Assembly: GCF_015832195.1 (NCBI RefSeq)
Contig: NC_052046.1
Location: 43,658,473-43,722,472, forward strand
DNA length: 64,000 nt
Direction: 5' to 3'
From: Motacilla alba alba
Taxonomy: Eukaryota > Chordata > Aves > Passeriformes > Motacillidae
The notes below the pieces were generated by a model. The model saw only the letters and a program-made list of their open reading frames with translations. It did not search any database and was not told where the DNA came from. Position 1 is the stretch's first letter. Every line of letters begins with the position of its first letter. Both the position numbers and the translations under genes were made by a program. This document shows, piece after piece, positions 52,801 to 57,727 of this stretch.

Positions 52801-53227
52801 GAGCCAGGAATTGGGGAAAGTCCTTTTGAAAAGAATTGTCCAATTGCCATAAGAAGCATATATTGTGTTCTTAAGTTACTCTAAACCTGGAGAATGACAG
52901 CAGGGAAGGGGAAGAGATCCACACAAAGTGTTAGGAAGAATACCTTACCTTTGTCCTTAAAAATAAGATGCTTTGTGTATGGAATTCAAACTAGTTTAGT
53001 CAGTGTGAAGACAAGTAATGAACAAAATGTAAATTAATAAAGTTGTTTTGTATTGGTATTCACTGAGAAATTCTCTTTGTCCATAGGGGATGACTCTGCA
53101 TAAAAAAGCAGCAGAAGACAGACTGGCTAGTACAGGCTCAGGACAGTCCTTCCTGGCTAGACAAAGGCAAGCCACGAGCACAAGGAGATCTTACCCTGGT
53201 CATGTCCAGCCAGCAACAGCAAGGTAG
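1746..53227 (+). CDS. HOOK3: HOOK3, protein Hook homolog 3, exons 3-22 (5' end outside window)
   Basis: Twenty exons join in frame into 670 codons plus TAG. With the 48 residues of exons 1-2 that precede the window this gives 718 residues, the human HOOK3 length. Known family role: Hook3 is a cytoplasmic dynein-dynactin activating adaptor. Its N-terminal Hook domain binds the dynein light intermediate chain, its coiled coil runs along dynactin, and its C-terminus binds the FTS/FHIP cargo complex, KIF1C and Golgi or centrosomal partners. Seen here: the Hook domain from Asp49 onward, heptad-rich sequence from about residue 165 to 555, and a C-terminal region ending in a basic tail (GHVQPATAR). 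It is HOOK3 rather than HOOK1 or HOOK2 because exons 17-22 match the HOOK3 paralogue ([24 protein letters not shown]). All introns are GT-AG. No frameshift or premature stop was found. The promoter and start codon are not in the window. Confidence 0.97.
3666..3965 (-). mobile_element. CR1 LINE fragment, 3' end
   Basis: It resembles the reverse complement of the CR1 3' region: a degraded tail (ATAGAATTGTTCAGCTTGG), then the usual run of GGGCAGCCTGTTCCAATGC, CTTGAGGCCATTTCC and CTTGTCCTGTC. Strongly diverged and 5' truncated. The boundaries are approximate. Confidence 0.85.
4352..4635 (-). mobile_element. CR1 LINE fragment, 3' end
   Basis: It starts with an octamer-like tail (GGAATCATAGAG) and continues with the CR1 3' region in reverse: GGCAGTCTGTTCCGATGG, TCTTGTCCTGTCAC, TTACCTGGGAGAAGG. 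It lies 390 bp from the preceding CR1 in the same orientation but repeats the same part of the element, so it is a separate insertion. Confidence 0.87.
4851..4963 (+). other. Exon-like open stretch in intron 3, unidentified
   Basis: A TTGGTTTCAG acceptor-like site is followed by an open frame reading [18 protein letters not shown] and then a stop at 4961-4963. The composition looks protein-like and helical. No good GT donor follows, so this may be chance or a relic of another gene. No function is assigned. Confidence 0.2.
5723..5795. repeat. C/A-rich low-complexity patch
   Basis: A short C-rich, CA-repeat-like stretch (CACACACCCACACGCCCC and neighbours) that stands out from the AT-rich intron. 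It gives shadow reading frames on both strands and no recognisable protein. Confidence 0.7.
8676..9062 (-). mobile_element. CR1 LINE fragment, 3' end
   Basis: This is the reverse complement of the CR1 3' region. It begins at ACAATCATTTAGGTTGG and includes TGGGTAGCCTGTTAAAATGC, TTGTTACCTGGGAGAAGAGG, CTGACCCCCACCTGGCTACA and CTCAGCCACTTCTCTGTCCC. It is the best preserved of the three CR1s in intron 3. Confidence 0.92.
9966..10016 (+). CDS. HOOK3: HOOK3 exon 4
   Basis: 51 nt, 17 whole codons for residues 73-89 ([17 protein letters not shown]) in the Hook domain. Both splice junctions are phase 0, so skipping would be in frame. The first residue is Val where I recall Ile in human. Acceptor AAATAG, donor GAG|GTAAGA. 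Confidence 0.97.
10017..12915 (+). other. HOOK3 intron 4
   Basis: 2.9 kb of AT-rich sequence without a repeat family I can name. The acceptor is TTTATGCAG. Confidence 0.85.
12916..13048 (+). CDS. HOOK3: HOOK3 exon 5
   Basis: 133 nt for residues 90-133 ([13 protein letters not shown] to NCEQKQ) plus the first base of Glu134. This is the core of the Hook domain; [14 protein letters not shown] is a highly conserved family motif. Ala replaces a Ser I recall in human (GEHSDAAEL). Donor CAAG|GTAATA. Confidence 0.97.
13049..15138 (+). other. HOOK3 intron 5
   Basis: 2.1 kb, AT-rich, with an A-run near 13137-13149. No repeat family or second gene recognised. It ends in ATTTTCAG. Confidence 0.85.
15139..15206 (+). 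CDS. HOOK3: HOOK3 exon 6 (dynein light intermediate chain contact helix)
   Basis: 68 nt, completing Glu134 and encoding up to Glu156 ([14 protein letters not shown], then HVVMTAIQE). Numbered on the 718-residue protein, Gln147 and Ile154 are present. These are the residues reported as essential for binding dynein LIC1 in human Hook3. Thr138 replaces an Ala I recall in human. The exon therefore supports a working dynein adaptor. Confidence 0.97.
15582..15609. repeat. Poly-T run
   Basis: Near-pure T run broken by a single C. It could be the reverse of a retroposon tail, but no element is recognisable beside it. Confidence 0.8.
16640..17050 (+). mobile_element. CR1 LINE fragment, reverse transcriptase part
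   Basis: The open frame reads [16 protein letters not shown] and then [17 protein letters not shown], matching the CR1 RT block usually seen as VPEDWKLANVTPIFKKGKK...NYRPVSL. Conserved positions are lost (for example the Pro of NYRP) and both ends are missing. It is a dead fragment on the + strand with approximate ends. Confidence 0.85.
22294..22356 (+). CDS. HOOK3: HOOK3 exon 7
   Basis: 63 nt, 21 codons for residues 157-177 ([19 protein letters not shown] then RQ). This is the linker between the Hook domain and the coiled coil. Val166 replaces an Ala I recall in human. Phase 0 on both sides. Donor CAG|GTATCT. Confidence 0.97.
22357..23787 (+). other. HOOK3 intron 7
   Basis: 1.4 kb, AT-rich, nothing recognised. 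The acceptor TTATGGTAG has a modest pyrimidine tract. Confidence 0.85.
23788..23871 (+). CDS. HOOK3: HOOK3 exon 8
   Basis: 84 nt, 28 codons for residues 178-205, from [12 protein letters not shown] to RCHELDMQ. Start of the long coiled coil, with a clear heptad pattern. Phase 0 on both sides. Donor CAG|GTAAGT. Confidence 0.97.
23872..24924 (+). other. HOOK3 intron 8
   Basis: 1.05 kb, AT-rich. A small cluster of ACTAGTAACT-like near-repeats lies at about 24082-24116. No other feature seen. Confidence 0.85.
24925..25088 (+). CDS. HOOK3: HOOK3 exon 9
   Basis: 164 nt for residues 206-259 plus two bases of Arg260. It includes [19 protein letters not shown] and, after the [12 protein letters not shown] break in the coil, [16 protein letters not shown]. 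The Pro/Gly-containing insert is a hinge between coiled-coil segments. Donor CAG|GTAGAA. Confidence 0.97.
25089..27188 (+). other. HOOK3 intron 9
   Basis: 2.1 kb. It is strongly T/C-rich at about 25640-26480, which opens long but meaningless reading frames. No repeat family named. The acceptor is CTTACAG. Confidence 0.85.
27189..27329 (+). CDS. HOOK3: HOOK3 exon 10
   Basis: 141 nt, completing Arg260 and encoding residues 261-306 plus two bases of Arg307. The stretch runs [20 protein letters not shown] to SLKDEIDVL and is pure coiled coil. The substitution RQQTEEL for the RQQNDEL I recall in human is conservative. Donor CAG|GTAAAT. Confidence 0.97.
27330..28815 (+). other. HOOK3 intron 10
   Basis: 1.5 kb. 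The middle (about 27440-28260) has more CpG and a different texture from its surroundings and may be an unrecognised mobile-element relic. A T/G-rich pyrimidine run lies at 28285-28336. Confidence 0.8.
28285..28336. repeat. T-rich low-complexity run
   Basis: Runs of T broken by G, C and GG, ending at TTTTAGAAGG. Low-complexity sequence; its junction with the preceding CpG-containing patch may mark an old insertion edge. Confidence 0.7.
28816..29017 (+). CDS. HOOK3: HOOK3 exon 11
   Basis: 202 nt, the longest coding exon in the window. The first base completes Arg307, then 67 codons cover residues 308-374 ([19 protein letters not shown] to SQLETYKRQ). Coiled coil, including the near-invariant [19 protein letters not shown]. 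Donor CAG|GTGAGG. Confidence 0.97.
29018..32312 (+). other. HOOK3 intron 11
   Basis: 3.3 kb, AT-rich. It contains a cluster of three perfect short hairpins at 29900-30003 and a T-run near 29420-29435. No CR1 or gene recognised. Confidence 0.85.
29900..30003. repeat. Three adjacent perfect inverted repeats
   Basis: TTTGAAAC (29900-29907) pairs with GTTTCAAA (29913-29920), loop 5. AAAATTAGCCC (29918-29928) pairs with GGGCTAATTTT (29933-29943), loop 4. CTTGGACAA (29980-29988) pairs with TTGTCCAAG (29995-30003), loop 6. GCCCC at 29951-29955 could also pair with the GGGGC after 30003. The first two share three bases and so are mutually exclusive at the ends. Function unknown. Confidence 0.75.
32313..32423 (+). 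CDS. HOOK3: HOOK3 exon 12
   Basis: 111 nt, 37 codons for residues 375-411 ([19 protein letters not shown], then [18 protein letters not shown]). Coiled coil. Ala375, Tyr394 and Cys396 differ from the human Val, Phe and Tyr that I recall. Phase 0 on both sides. Acceptor CTCACAG, donor GAT|GTAAGT. Confidence 0.97.
32424..34988 (+). other. HOOK3 intron 12
   Basis: 2.6 kb, AT- and T-rich. No repeat family or second gene recognised. Confidence 0.85.
34989..35076 (+). CDS. HOOK3: HOOK3 exon 13
   Basis: 88 nt for residues 412-440 ([20 protein letters not shown] to GQLTTT) plus the first base of Gly441. It ends a coiled-coil segment. Thr440 stands where I recall Gln in human. Donor ACAG|GTAAAG. Confidence 0.97.
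35077..35632 (+). other. HOOK3 intron 13
   Basis: 556 bp, AT-rich, nothing recognised. The acceptor is TTACTCAG. Confidence 0.85.
35633..35702 (+). CDS. HOOK3: HOOK3 exon 14
   Basis: 70 nt completing Gly441 and encoding residues 442-463 ([22 protein letters not shown]) plus two bases of Lys464. It is a non-coiled linker and the most variable exon here: RQEPSD versus the SQESSD I recall in human, and Lys464 for Arg. Donor AAA|GTAAGT. Confidence 0.95.
35768..36325 (+). mobile_element. CR1 LINE 3' end
   Basis: It begins with the typical CR1 block CAGTGCCCTGGCAGACAGG and carries GAGGGGATTGTCCTGCTGTG, the GGTTTAAGTTGGATATTAG block and a short octamer-like tail (GTCTATGATACTATG). 5' truncated, on the + strand. 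Confidence 0.92.
36335..37744 (+). mobile_element. CR1 LINE, 5' segment of a split element (endonuclease to RT)
   Basis: Translated pieces match CR1 ORF2 in order. The endonuclease C-terminus reads [11 protein letters not shown], then [20 protein letters not shown] and [12 protein letters not shown] upstream blocks follow ([19 protein letters not shown]; [20 protein letters not shown]). Late RT blocks come next (near 37600-37680, [12 protein letters not shown]). The frame is broken repeatedly, and a non-matching stretch lies at about 37330-37560, so it is inactive. The element resumes at 38554 after a nested insertion. Confidence 0.88.
37362..37380. repeat. Perfect 9-bp palindrome inside the CR1 interruption
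   Basis: ACTTGCTAC and GTAGCAAGT flank a single T. It lies in the part of the split CR1 that does not match CR1 and may belong to another inserted fragment. Confidence 0.6.
37745..38553 (-). mobile_element. CR1 LINE nested inside another CR1
   Basis: The tail (GAGTCATAGAACACC) is at the left and the body is in reverse orientation. On the - strand it encodes the CR1 RT C-terminus ([20 protein letters not shown], then [20 protein letters not shown]). It is better preserved than the element it interrupts, so it inserted later. 5' truncated at about 38553. Confidence 0.9.
38554..39180 (+). mobile_element. CR1 LINE, 3' segment of the split element
   Basis: It continues the + strand CR1 where the 5' segment stopped: GACAGCAGCTGAACATGAAC, then GGCTGGAGCGTGTCCGGAG and GGTTTAGGTTGGATATTAGG, ending in the tail ATGGTTCTGTGATTCTAAG. 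The match across the gap supports a single element cut by the nested insertion. Confidence 0.9.
39524..39664 (+). CDS. HOOK3: HOOK3 exon 15
   Basis: 141 nt completing Lys464 and encoding residues 465-510 ([20 protein letters not shown] to NELETEN) plus two bases of Arg511. Coiled coil, apparently identical to the human sequence I recall. The acceptor CTGTTTAG has a T-rich tract. Confidence 0.97.
39805..40145 (+). mobile_element. CR1 LINE fragment, 3' end
   Basis: It carries the 3'-region sequence TTATCAATGTATCTTATC, GGTCTAAAGAAAGTGG, a CACCGTGAGGGTTGCTGAAC block, GTTGCCCAGAGTGG and CTAGCTGACCCTGCT. Diverged, + strand. Confidence 0.85.
40270..41552 (+). mobile_element. CR1 LINE fragment, RT to 3' end
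   Basis: Blocks in CR1 order. GTGCCTGAAGCC...TTCAAGAAGGACAAGAAA is the RT FKKxKK block. Next comes [10 protein letters not shown], the RT block usually FSKAFDTVSH, here with the catalytic Asp replaced by Ala. The 3' region follows, ending in GGCAACCTGTGGACATCTC and TTCCAACC. Heavily mutated and dead. Confidence 0.85.
41873..41960 (+). CDS. HOOK3: HOOK3 exon 16
   Basis: 88 nt completing Arg511 and encoding residues 512-540 ([17 protein letters not shown] to QDQGSKAED). Coiled coil. It ends in phase 0, as required for the candidate microexon further downstream to be in frame. Donor GAT|GTAAGT. Confidence 0.97.
44265..44458 (+). mobile_element. CR1 LINE fragment, 3' end
   Basis: GGTGAGACACTGGAACAAG, TGGATGCCCCATCC and GAGCAACCTGATCTAGTTTG are the CR1 3' region, ending with AAGCCATTCTATCATTAC as a decayed octamer tail. 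+ strand. Confidence 0.9.
46222..46264 (+). promoter_or_regulatory. Branch point, pyrimidine tract and UGC motif for a candidate microexon
   Basis: TACTAAT at 46222-46228 is a near-ideal branch point about 37 nt before the AG. A CTCTGTTTCTT tract follows, then TTCTGCTCAAG ending at 46264. A TGC a few bases before the AG is the known binding motif of the neural splicing factor SRRM4, used at neural microexons; its role here is inferred. Confidence 0.5.
46265..46270 (+). CDS. HOOK3: HOOK3 candidate 6-nt microexon (Ala-Ile)
   Basis: GCTATT sits between CTCAAG and GTGAGT, a strong donor. Exon 16 ends and exon 17 starts in phase 0, so inclusion would add Ala-Ile between Asp540 and Ser541 without changing the frame. 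This is at the end of the coiled coil, just before the cargo-binding region. I have no transcript evidence, and a 6-nt match with splice sites can occur by chance. The branch point and UGC context are what make it credible. Confidence 0.45.
46976..47010 (+). CDS. HOOK3: HOOK3 exon 17
   Basis: Only 35 nt: 11 codons for residues 541-551 ([11 protein letters not shown]) plus two bases of Leu552. The acceptor is CTATTTTAG and the donor is CT|GTAAGT. Its length is not a multiple of three, so skipping would shift the frame. Confidence 0.96.
47011..47806 (+). other. HOOK3 intron 17
   Basis: 796 bp, AT-rich, nothing recognised. The acceptor is TTGTAACAG. Confidence 0.85.
47807..47889 (+). CDS. HOOK3: HOOK3 exon 18
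   Basis: 83 nt completing Leu552 and encoding residues 553-579 ([27 protein letters not shown]) plus one base of Ser580. Start of the C-terminal region that in human binds KIF1C and cargo complexes. Cys576 replaces a Phe I recall in human. Donor T|GTGAGT. Confidence 0.96.
47890..49230 (+). other. HOOK3 intron 18
   Basis: 1.3 kb with a short CR1 tail fragment at 48112-48215 that carries a 24-bp tandem duplication. The acceptor CATAAAG is weak, having A rather than C or T before the AG. Confidence 0.85.
48112..48215 (-). mobile_element. CR1 LINE tail fragment with internal duplication
   Basis: It opens with AATCATAGAATCATAGAATG, the reverse of the CR1 octamer tail, followed by the ACCTTAAAGATCATCTAGTC block. 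A 24-bp unit (TTAGAATGAACC, TTAAAGATCATC) is exactly repeated at 48138-48161 and 48162-48185. The element fades out after about 48215. Confidence 0.88.
49231..49331 (+). CDS. HOOK3: HOOK3 exon 19
   Basis: 101 nt completing Ser580 and encoding residues 581-613 ([20 protein letters not shown] to YLEKAKS). A charged helical segment of the C-terminal region, unchanged from the human sequence I recall. Donor AGC|GTAAGT. Confidence 0.97.
49332..51377 (+). other. HOOK3 intron 19
   Basis: 2.0 kb with a - strand CR1 at 50273-50643. The rest is AT-rich without recognisable features. The acceptor is TCTAACAG. Confidence 0.86.
50273..50643 (-). mobile_element. CR1 LINE fragment, 3' end
   Basis: A well-kept tail (ATAGAATCATAGAATCATTT) is followed by GGTTGGAAAAGATCTCCAAG, GGGATGTGTACACTACCTCC, CCTTCCCTGGCACAGCTTG and TTTTCTCCAGGCTAAACACC. 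The body is in reverse orientation. One of the better preserved copies in the window. Confidence 0.94.
51378..51482 (+). CDS. HOOK3: HOOK3 exon 20
   Basis: 105 nt, 35 codons for residues 614-648 ([20 protein letters not shown] to HSLE). RTLDPKQNQ is a signature of the Hook C-terminal region. Phase 0 on both sides. Donor GAG|GTAGTA. Confidence 0.97.
51588..51659 (+). CDS. HOOK3: HOOK3 exon 21
   Basis: 72 nt, 24 codons for residues 649-672 ([16 protein letters not shown], then IVSAWYNM). The IVSAWYN motif is shared by Hook paralogues. It is separated from exon 20 by only 105 bp of intron. Acceptor TTTACAG, donor ATG|GTAAGA. Confidence 0.97.
51660..53086 (+). other. HOOK3 intron 21
   Basis: 1.4 kb, of which roughly 51950-52862 reads as a broken protein-coding sequence on the - strand. 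The acceptor is TGTCCATAG. Confidence 0.8.
51950..52862 (-). pseudogene. Probable processed pseudogene (retrocopy), parent unidentified
   Basis: On the - strand several consecutive open stretches have protein-like composition but need frameshifts to be joined. 52859-52653 begins [20 protein letters not shown]. Near 52650-52480 the frame shifts ([18 protein letters not shown], stop). Near 52440-52345 it reads [16 protein letters not shown], and near 52342-52229 [20 protein letters not shown]. There are no introns within it. I do not recognise the parent gene and found no clear poly(A) tail at the expected 3' side (low coordinates). Alternatives are chance or an old exonic fragment. Confidence 0.4.
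53087..53227 (+). CDS. HOOK3: HOOK3 exon 22, last coding exon
   Basis: 141 nt: residues 673-718 and TAG at 53225-53227. It runs [35 protein letters not shown], then [11 protein letters not shown]. In the family this tail is part of the cargo and Golgi binding region. Ends exactly at the human length. Thr705 replaces a Ser I recall in human. Confidence 0.97.
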   Translation, partial: GMTLHKKAAEDRLASTGSGQSFLARQRQATSTRRSYPGHVQPATAR

Positions 53228-53302
53228 AGAAGCCTTGCCCTTAGAAAGAAAACTGCCCTGTGATCCAGGCCACTTCTATTGCAAGTGACAACATTCAAGA
53301 AA

Positions 53303-53308
53303 AATAAA
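53303..53308 (+). terminator. AATAAA, possible proximal polyadenylation signal
   Basis: It lies 76 nt after the stop codon. The downstream sequence is CT-rich rather than GT-rich, so it is probably weak. Confidence 0.25.
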
Positions 53309-54717
53309 CCAGCATCCTTTCTCTTTCTCCCTTGTAACTGCTATTATTTTACCATTCAGGAAAGGGTTATATTATGCTTTCTCATTGCTCTGTTATGCCC
53401 CTTGCTTATATTTTTTGGAGTTCATTTCTCTCTGCGTTTTCTGAATGTGCCAAAATTTTGAAAACATCTAGAGGAGTGCTGTATAATAACAGTCTTATTT
53501 GTATGAAGCCTGGTCTCTTACAAAAAAAAAAAATCATGTGGACCATGTGACAATGTAGATTTCTTATCACAGTTGGTACTTTTGTGCCTGTAAGGGTTGT
53601 TATGCTTTATAAGACTGTTTTTGTTCAAAGGGAATTTGCTTTTTATTTTATCTCCTGTCCTGTTGCTTCAGAAAAATGCTGAAATCTCATTACAGAAATG
53701 CAAAGTTGGATCATTATATTATTGTGAAATATATTTCATACTAAAAGTTCACCAATGCAAAAAAGAAAGATTGGGGATTTTCTTACTCTCCTAAGTTCAA
53801 AGTTTGCTCTTATTTTTGGCATTTAGGGAAGCAGGGTGATCGTTTTCCAGATTTTTCTTTATCAACTGGTGTTACCTCTTTTGCTGGTAGAGATGCATAT
53901 TTTCAAATGGTTTATTCCACTCTTCTTTTTCAAGTATATACTTAAATACATATTGTAAAAAGGTGGAGAAGTATTTAGGATATGCTAATTTGCTACTCTA
54001 TCATCCATTTAAAAAGGACATTTGTTTTAAAATTTTATGATTATGGATGAACAATACATAGTGGATCAAGGCCCCAACTAATATTGTTAATGTATTCCAG
54101 TTGTCATCCCCTACTAAAAGACTTGCTTTTAATATATTGATTCAGGGTATAATTGTATCAGTTGCCTTACTAATGGTACCAGTGCCTTCAGGTGAGTTTA
54201 TTGCTGACTTTGTTGGGAACTGGCTGTGATTTGTTGTACTGCCTTTTTAATGCATAGCTGATTAATTGTTGTAACACCTTCATGTTGATCAATGGATGGA
54301 GGCTCCTCCTATTTAGGTTCTGTTCCTACGAAGTTGTGCTTTTTTTTCCTGACCAAATCTATGCATTCCCTATCATTTTTGTCAAAGAATTGATGGACAC
54401 AAAAAACCTGAATATTGGCTGGCTGGAAGTTTCATATTTATGCATCTTGTTGTGATTCAGTTTTAAATTTAGAGACTGGTTTTAAATTTAGGTTTTTATT
54501 TAGAGACTGTTTGGATTCTAATGCACGGGCAGTTAGTGTATAAATTTATTCTTTCACCTGATTTTAATGCTCTTCTAAGTGGAGACGTTTCTTTTTGCAT
54601 AAATCCCTTTAGAGAAAAGATAATAGCATTTATTAGTGATCTGAATGTCTGTTTTAATTCAAACTTGGGTAGAATGAGCAATGGATAATTTAAACAAGCA
54701 CACCTAGATTAAAAAGT

Positions 54718-54723
54718 AATAAA
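54718..54723 (+). terminator. AATAAA, possible polyadenylation signal
   Basis: Followed within 40 nt by a GT/T-rich stretch (TTTTTAGGTTCTATTGTTTT), so it is a reasonable candidate for a 1.5-kb 3' UTR form. Confidence 0.35.
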
Positions 54724-56240
54724 CAGGTGAATGACATTTTTAGGTTCTATTGTTTTATCCTCAAGTGCATAATCTGTTTTAATCTGGGCAAAGAAATGCA
54801 TTCAGTATGTGTCTGAAAAATATTTTCTGTTCCAGTTACGCCCCCACATGCACTTCCATGCACCCCACACAGAAAACAGATGCTGAATTCTACATATAGT
54901 TTTGTATTTTATTCCTCACATTTGGGAGAAAATGGTTTTCTAAAAATTTGCTGTACTTATGGAGTATATAACTGGTATGGACTTGCAAAAAGGAGATGAG
55001 ACATGGCAGGTTTCTTGTGTGCAGAAAGATAACAATGCAAAGGAAGTTGCAGATAATTTCTGTAGCTCAGTGAGGTGATATGCTCAATCTGCTGTCTCTT
55101 ACTGAGATACAAAATGCTCTGTAAACAAAATGCTTTCTGTACTCATCTAGATGATTGCACTTGATGTGCGATAGCTTTTACTGATTTTGTTGTGCAATCG
55201 ATTTTAATAACTTGAAGAACTCTTTACTACATGCTGTATGTGAACAGGAGCAAGACCACTCCTACTCTCACTAAGCGAATTTGATGTTCCTGTTTGAGGT
55301 TACAGCATTTTATATCATCTAGAGCAAGAACCTAAGAATACCTAAAACTCTATTTTAATTTTAATCTAGCTTTTTTTTTCTGTTACAAAACTGCCAAGGG
55401 CTATTTGTGAAAGAAAGGGATGGAACCTTAATGGGACGTTTTATCCCTCCATTTACTTATTCTTGTTAGTTAGGTGCAGATCTAAAAGAACTTGAACTCA
55501 ATCAGCACACTAGAATAAAAGTAATTGCTTTTATAATTATTATGTTAATATTTGTTCTACTGTTTTGCCTCCAAAGTTTTGATGACAGGTTAATGCCACT
55601 GAGAGGAGATGAACAGATACTGGTTAGAAGCCTTGTCTTAGGCTTTTAGTTTCCAGACGCTCACAGCTTCTTTTGCTTCTTGGTGGTTGTTGGCTTTTCT
55701 CCTCTTTGTGATTCTCTCTTTCCTTTTTCCTTGAAGATAAGACACTGAAGTGTTTTTTGTAGTTCTCTTCAAAAATAGATAGCATCATTATATAACATCA
55801 AAGAGCAACACAAAACTCATATTGCATCTGAGCTTTATTGTTGCCCATAGTAATTGTTAGGCAAGTGAACAATCATTACAAACGTGCAGAAATTCTGGTA
55901 TTTCCCAGAATTCGTGCTGAATATAAAAACCTGAAAATGTACTGCACTCTTTAAGAAATATACTCAGCTGCTGTCTGGTACTAGTAAGTCATTTGTTATG
56001 TCTCCTATTAGTAATTAAATTCAGTCCTTTTTTCTTCAGTGCTTCTTTAATTTTCTGCATACATCCATTCTTAGTCTTTGTGTGTGGATGAATGCAGGTG
56101 GTGAACATCATTAAATCTTCTCTTTCACAAGAACAGCTCCTTTATTCAAAGGGTTCAGCTTCATTATTTTGCTTACTTGTTATGTATCTTTGTAATCAGT
56201 GCGTATTTTAAAAAAAGGAGCTCAGACTGTGACTCCAGGG

Positions 56241-56246
56241 AATAAA
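56241..56246 (+). terminator. AATAAA, possible polyadenylation signal
   Basis: A canonical hexamer inside the presumed 3' UTR; the downstream sequence (GTATGTTCCCTATTTGTC) is moderately GT-rich. Confidence 0.25.
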
Positions 56247-56924
56247 TACCTATGTAGGGGAGCTACCAGTGTATGTTCCCTATTTGTCTTACCTTGAGTA
56301 ATTAAAGAATATAATCAAAAGCCCCAGCCTATGGAGCAGAATTCTCTCAGTACATTAGATAGTTCTGAGAAGTTTTTAGGAATACTTTTTTCCACTGAGG
56401 CAAGAAAGACTATTTACATCAAAATTGTAGTAGTAATTACTAAGCCAAAGCTGTATCCTGTCCTGACACACCGCAGAAAAAAGACCCCACAACTGAGCTT
56501 AAAGAGAAAAGGTTCTCCAGATCAGAGGTAAAACAGCTGAGGAGTGAATGAGAGTACCTCTCTGGGCACTGTGCTGAGGATCTGCCCAGAATAATCTTTC
56601 TTACAGATTTTAATTAATAACAATAAAAGATAGCAGGTGAAGGGGGTTATTTTAGGATAAATAGTTTCATTGTTTAGAGCTGAAGCTTAGTTTCTGACCT
56701 AAAAGGATGGTGGGTTCAGATGTGCAGTCCAGTTCATGTACTTCTGTGGAGAGTTGAGTTTTTAGCATATCCAGTCAGTTACTACAGAAAAAAATATTCA
56801 AGTTCCCTCTTTTCTTGATAGCAACACATAACCACTTGGATCATAACATGTATTTTCTAAGTGCTGTGAAAACCGAAGTAGTTTAATTTGAAGGTTGTAT
56901 GCCATCCACAGTGCAAAGGTGTCT

Positions 56925-57000
56925 CCCCTCGGAGAGAAACTCCGCGAGAAGAAAGTGTAGCCTGATGCTACACTCCTCTCCCGACTTCAGCCACTTTCTT
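56925..57000. other. CpG-bearing patch with a stem-loop
   Basis: AGTGTAGC (56954-56961) and GCTACACT (56967-56974) form a perfect 8-bp stem with a CTGAT loop. The flanks (CCCCTCGGAGAGAAACTCCG on one side, CTCCTCTCCCGACTTCAG on the other) are richer in CpG than the surroundings. It could be an LTR or other insertion fragment, or a structured 3' UTR element. Confidence 0.4.
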
Positions 57001-57479
57001 TTGTACTTTTTTAAGTACCCATAAGTATTCAGAAGTACCCAGTAGTTAGTTTCCTAGCAACTTACTGAGAAAAAATTCTATAAGTAAAAGAAAAAAAAAG
57101 AAAGAAACCCAACCCCCCAAAACAGGTAAACACTCATCTGGAACATACAACTTTGCATATACAAAATGAAATGAGTATGTAATGGCTACAAATTGCCTTA
57201 CATTTTGTTTGGAAATAATCAAATGGCAATCTTGTCCTGTTCAAGTGTCACTTGTGTTAGCAGTAATGGTTCTGCAAGTTTTTTGTGGTTCTCTGTTCTG
57301 GAAGGAGCACTGGCATTTTTATATGTGTATGAAAGAATTAACAGTGAATATTCCTATTACTGCTTTATTATGATCTCAGATAGTAAGTGGTATGTGTAAG
57401 CTGTCAAGAAAATTTAAACATTTTTTTTCAATTTTGAAGCCCTTGGTATTTTGACTTGTGCACATGGCTTTTGCTTTTC

Positions 57480-57483
57480 CTGT
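57480..57483. repeat. Target site duplication, left copy
   Basis: CTGT directly before the left LTR end; matched by CTGT at 58379-58382 directly after the right end. Confidence 0.75.
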
Positions 57484-57562
57484 TGTTATGTATGAAATTG
57501 CCAATTAAATCGAATCAATAATTTGCAAGAGCCAAATTATGATAAAATAACAAAGTATAAAA

Positions 57563-57568
57563 TTTATT
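57563..57568 (-). terminator. LTR polyadenylation signal (AATAAA on - strand)
   Basis: TTTATT on the + strand. It sits about 80 bp from the 3' end of the LTR, as expected near the R/U5 boundary. Confidence 0.65.
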
Positions 57569-57721
57569 TCGCATTCGAATGACAAAATCTGGATCAGCCA
57601 CGAATCAAATCGGACAGAGTCTAGCCCAGGACTAGGCTCTGGGTGACACACATACACAGCTCTGAGCCCCTGCCTGCATCAGAGTGGTAGTGGCACACCA
57701 TAGCCGTGTCCGAGTCCAGTT

Positions 57722-57727
57722 CTTATA
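57722..57727 (-). promoter_or_regulatory. LTR TATA box (TATAAG on - strand)
   Basis: GAGTATAAGAAC on the - strand, about 160 bp upstream of the LTR polyadenylation signal. It would drive transcription antisense to HOOK3 if active. Confidence 0.55.
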
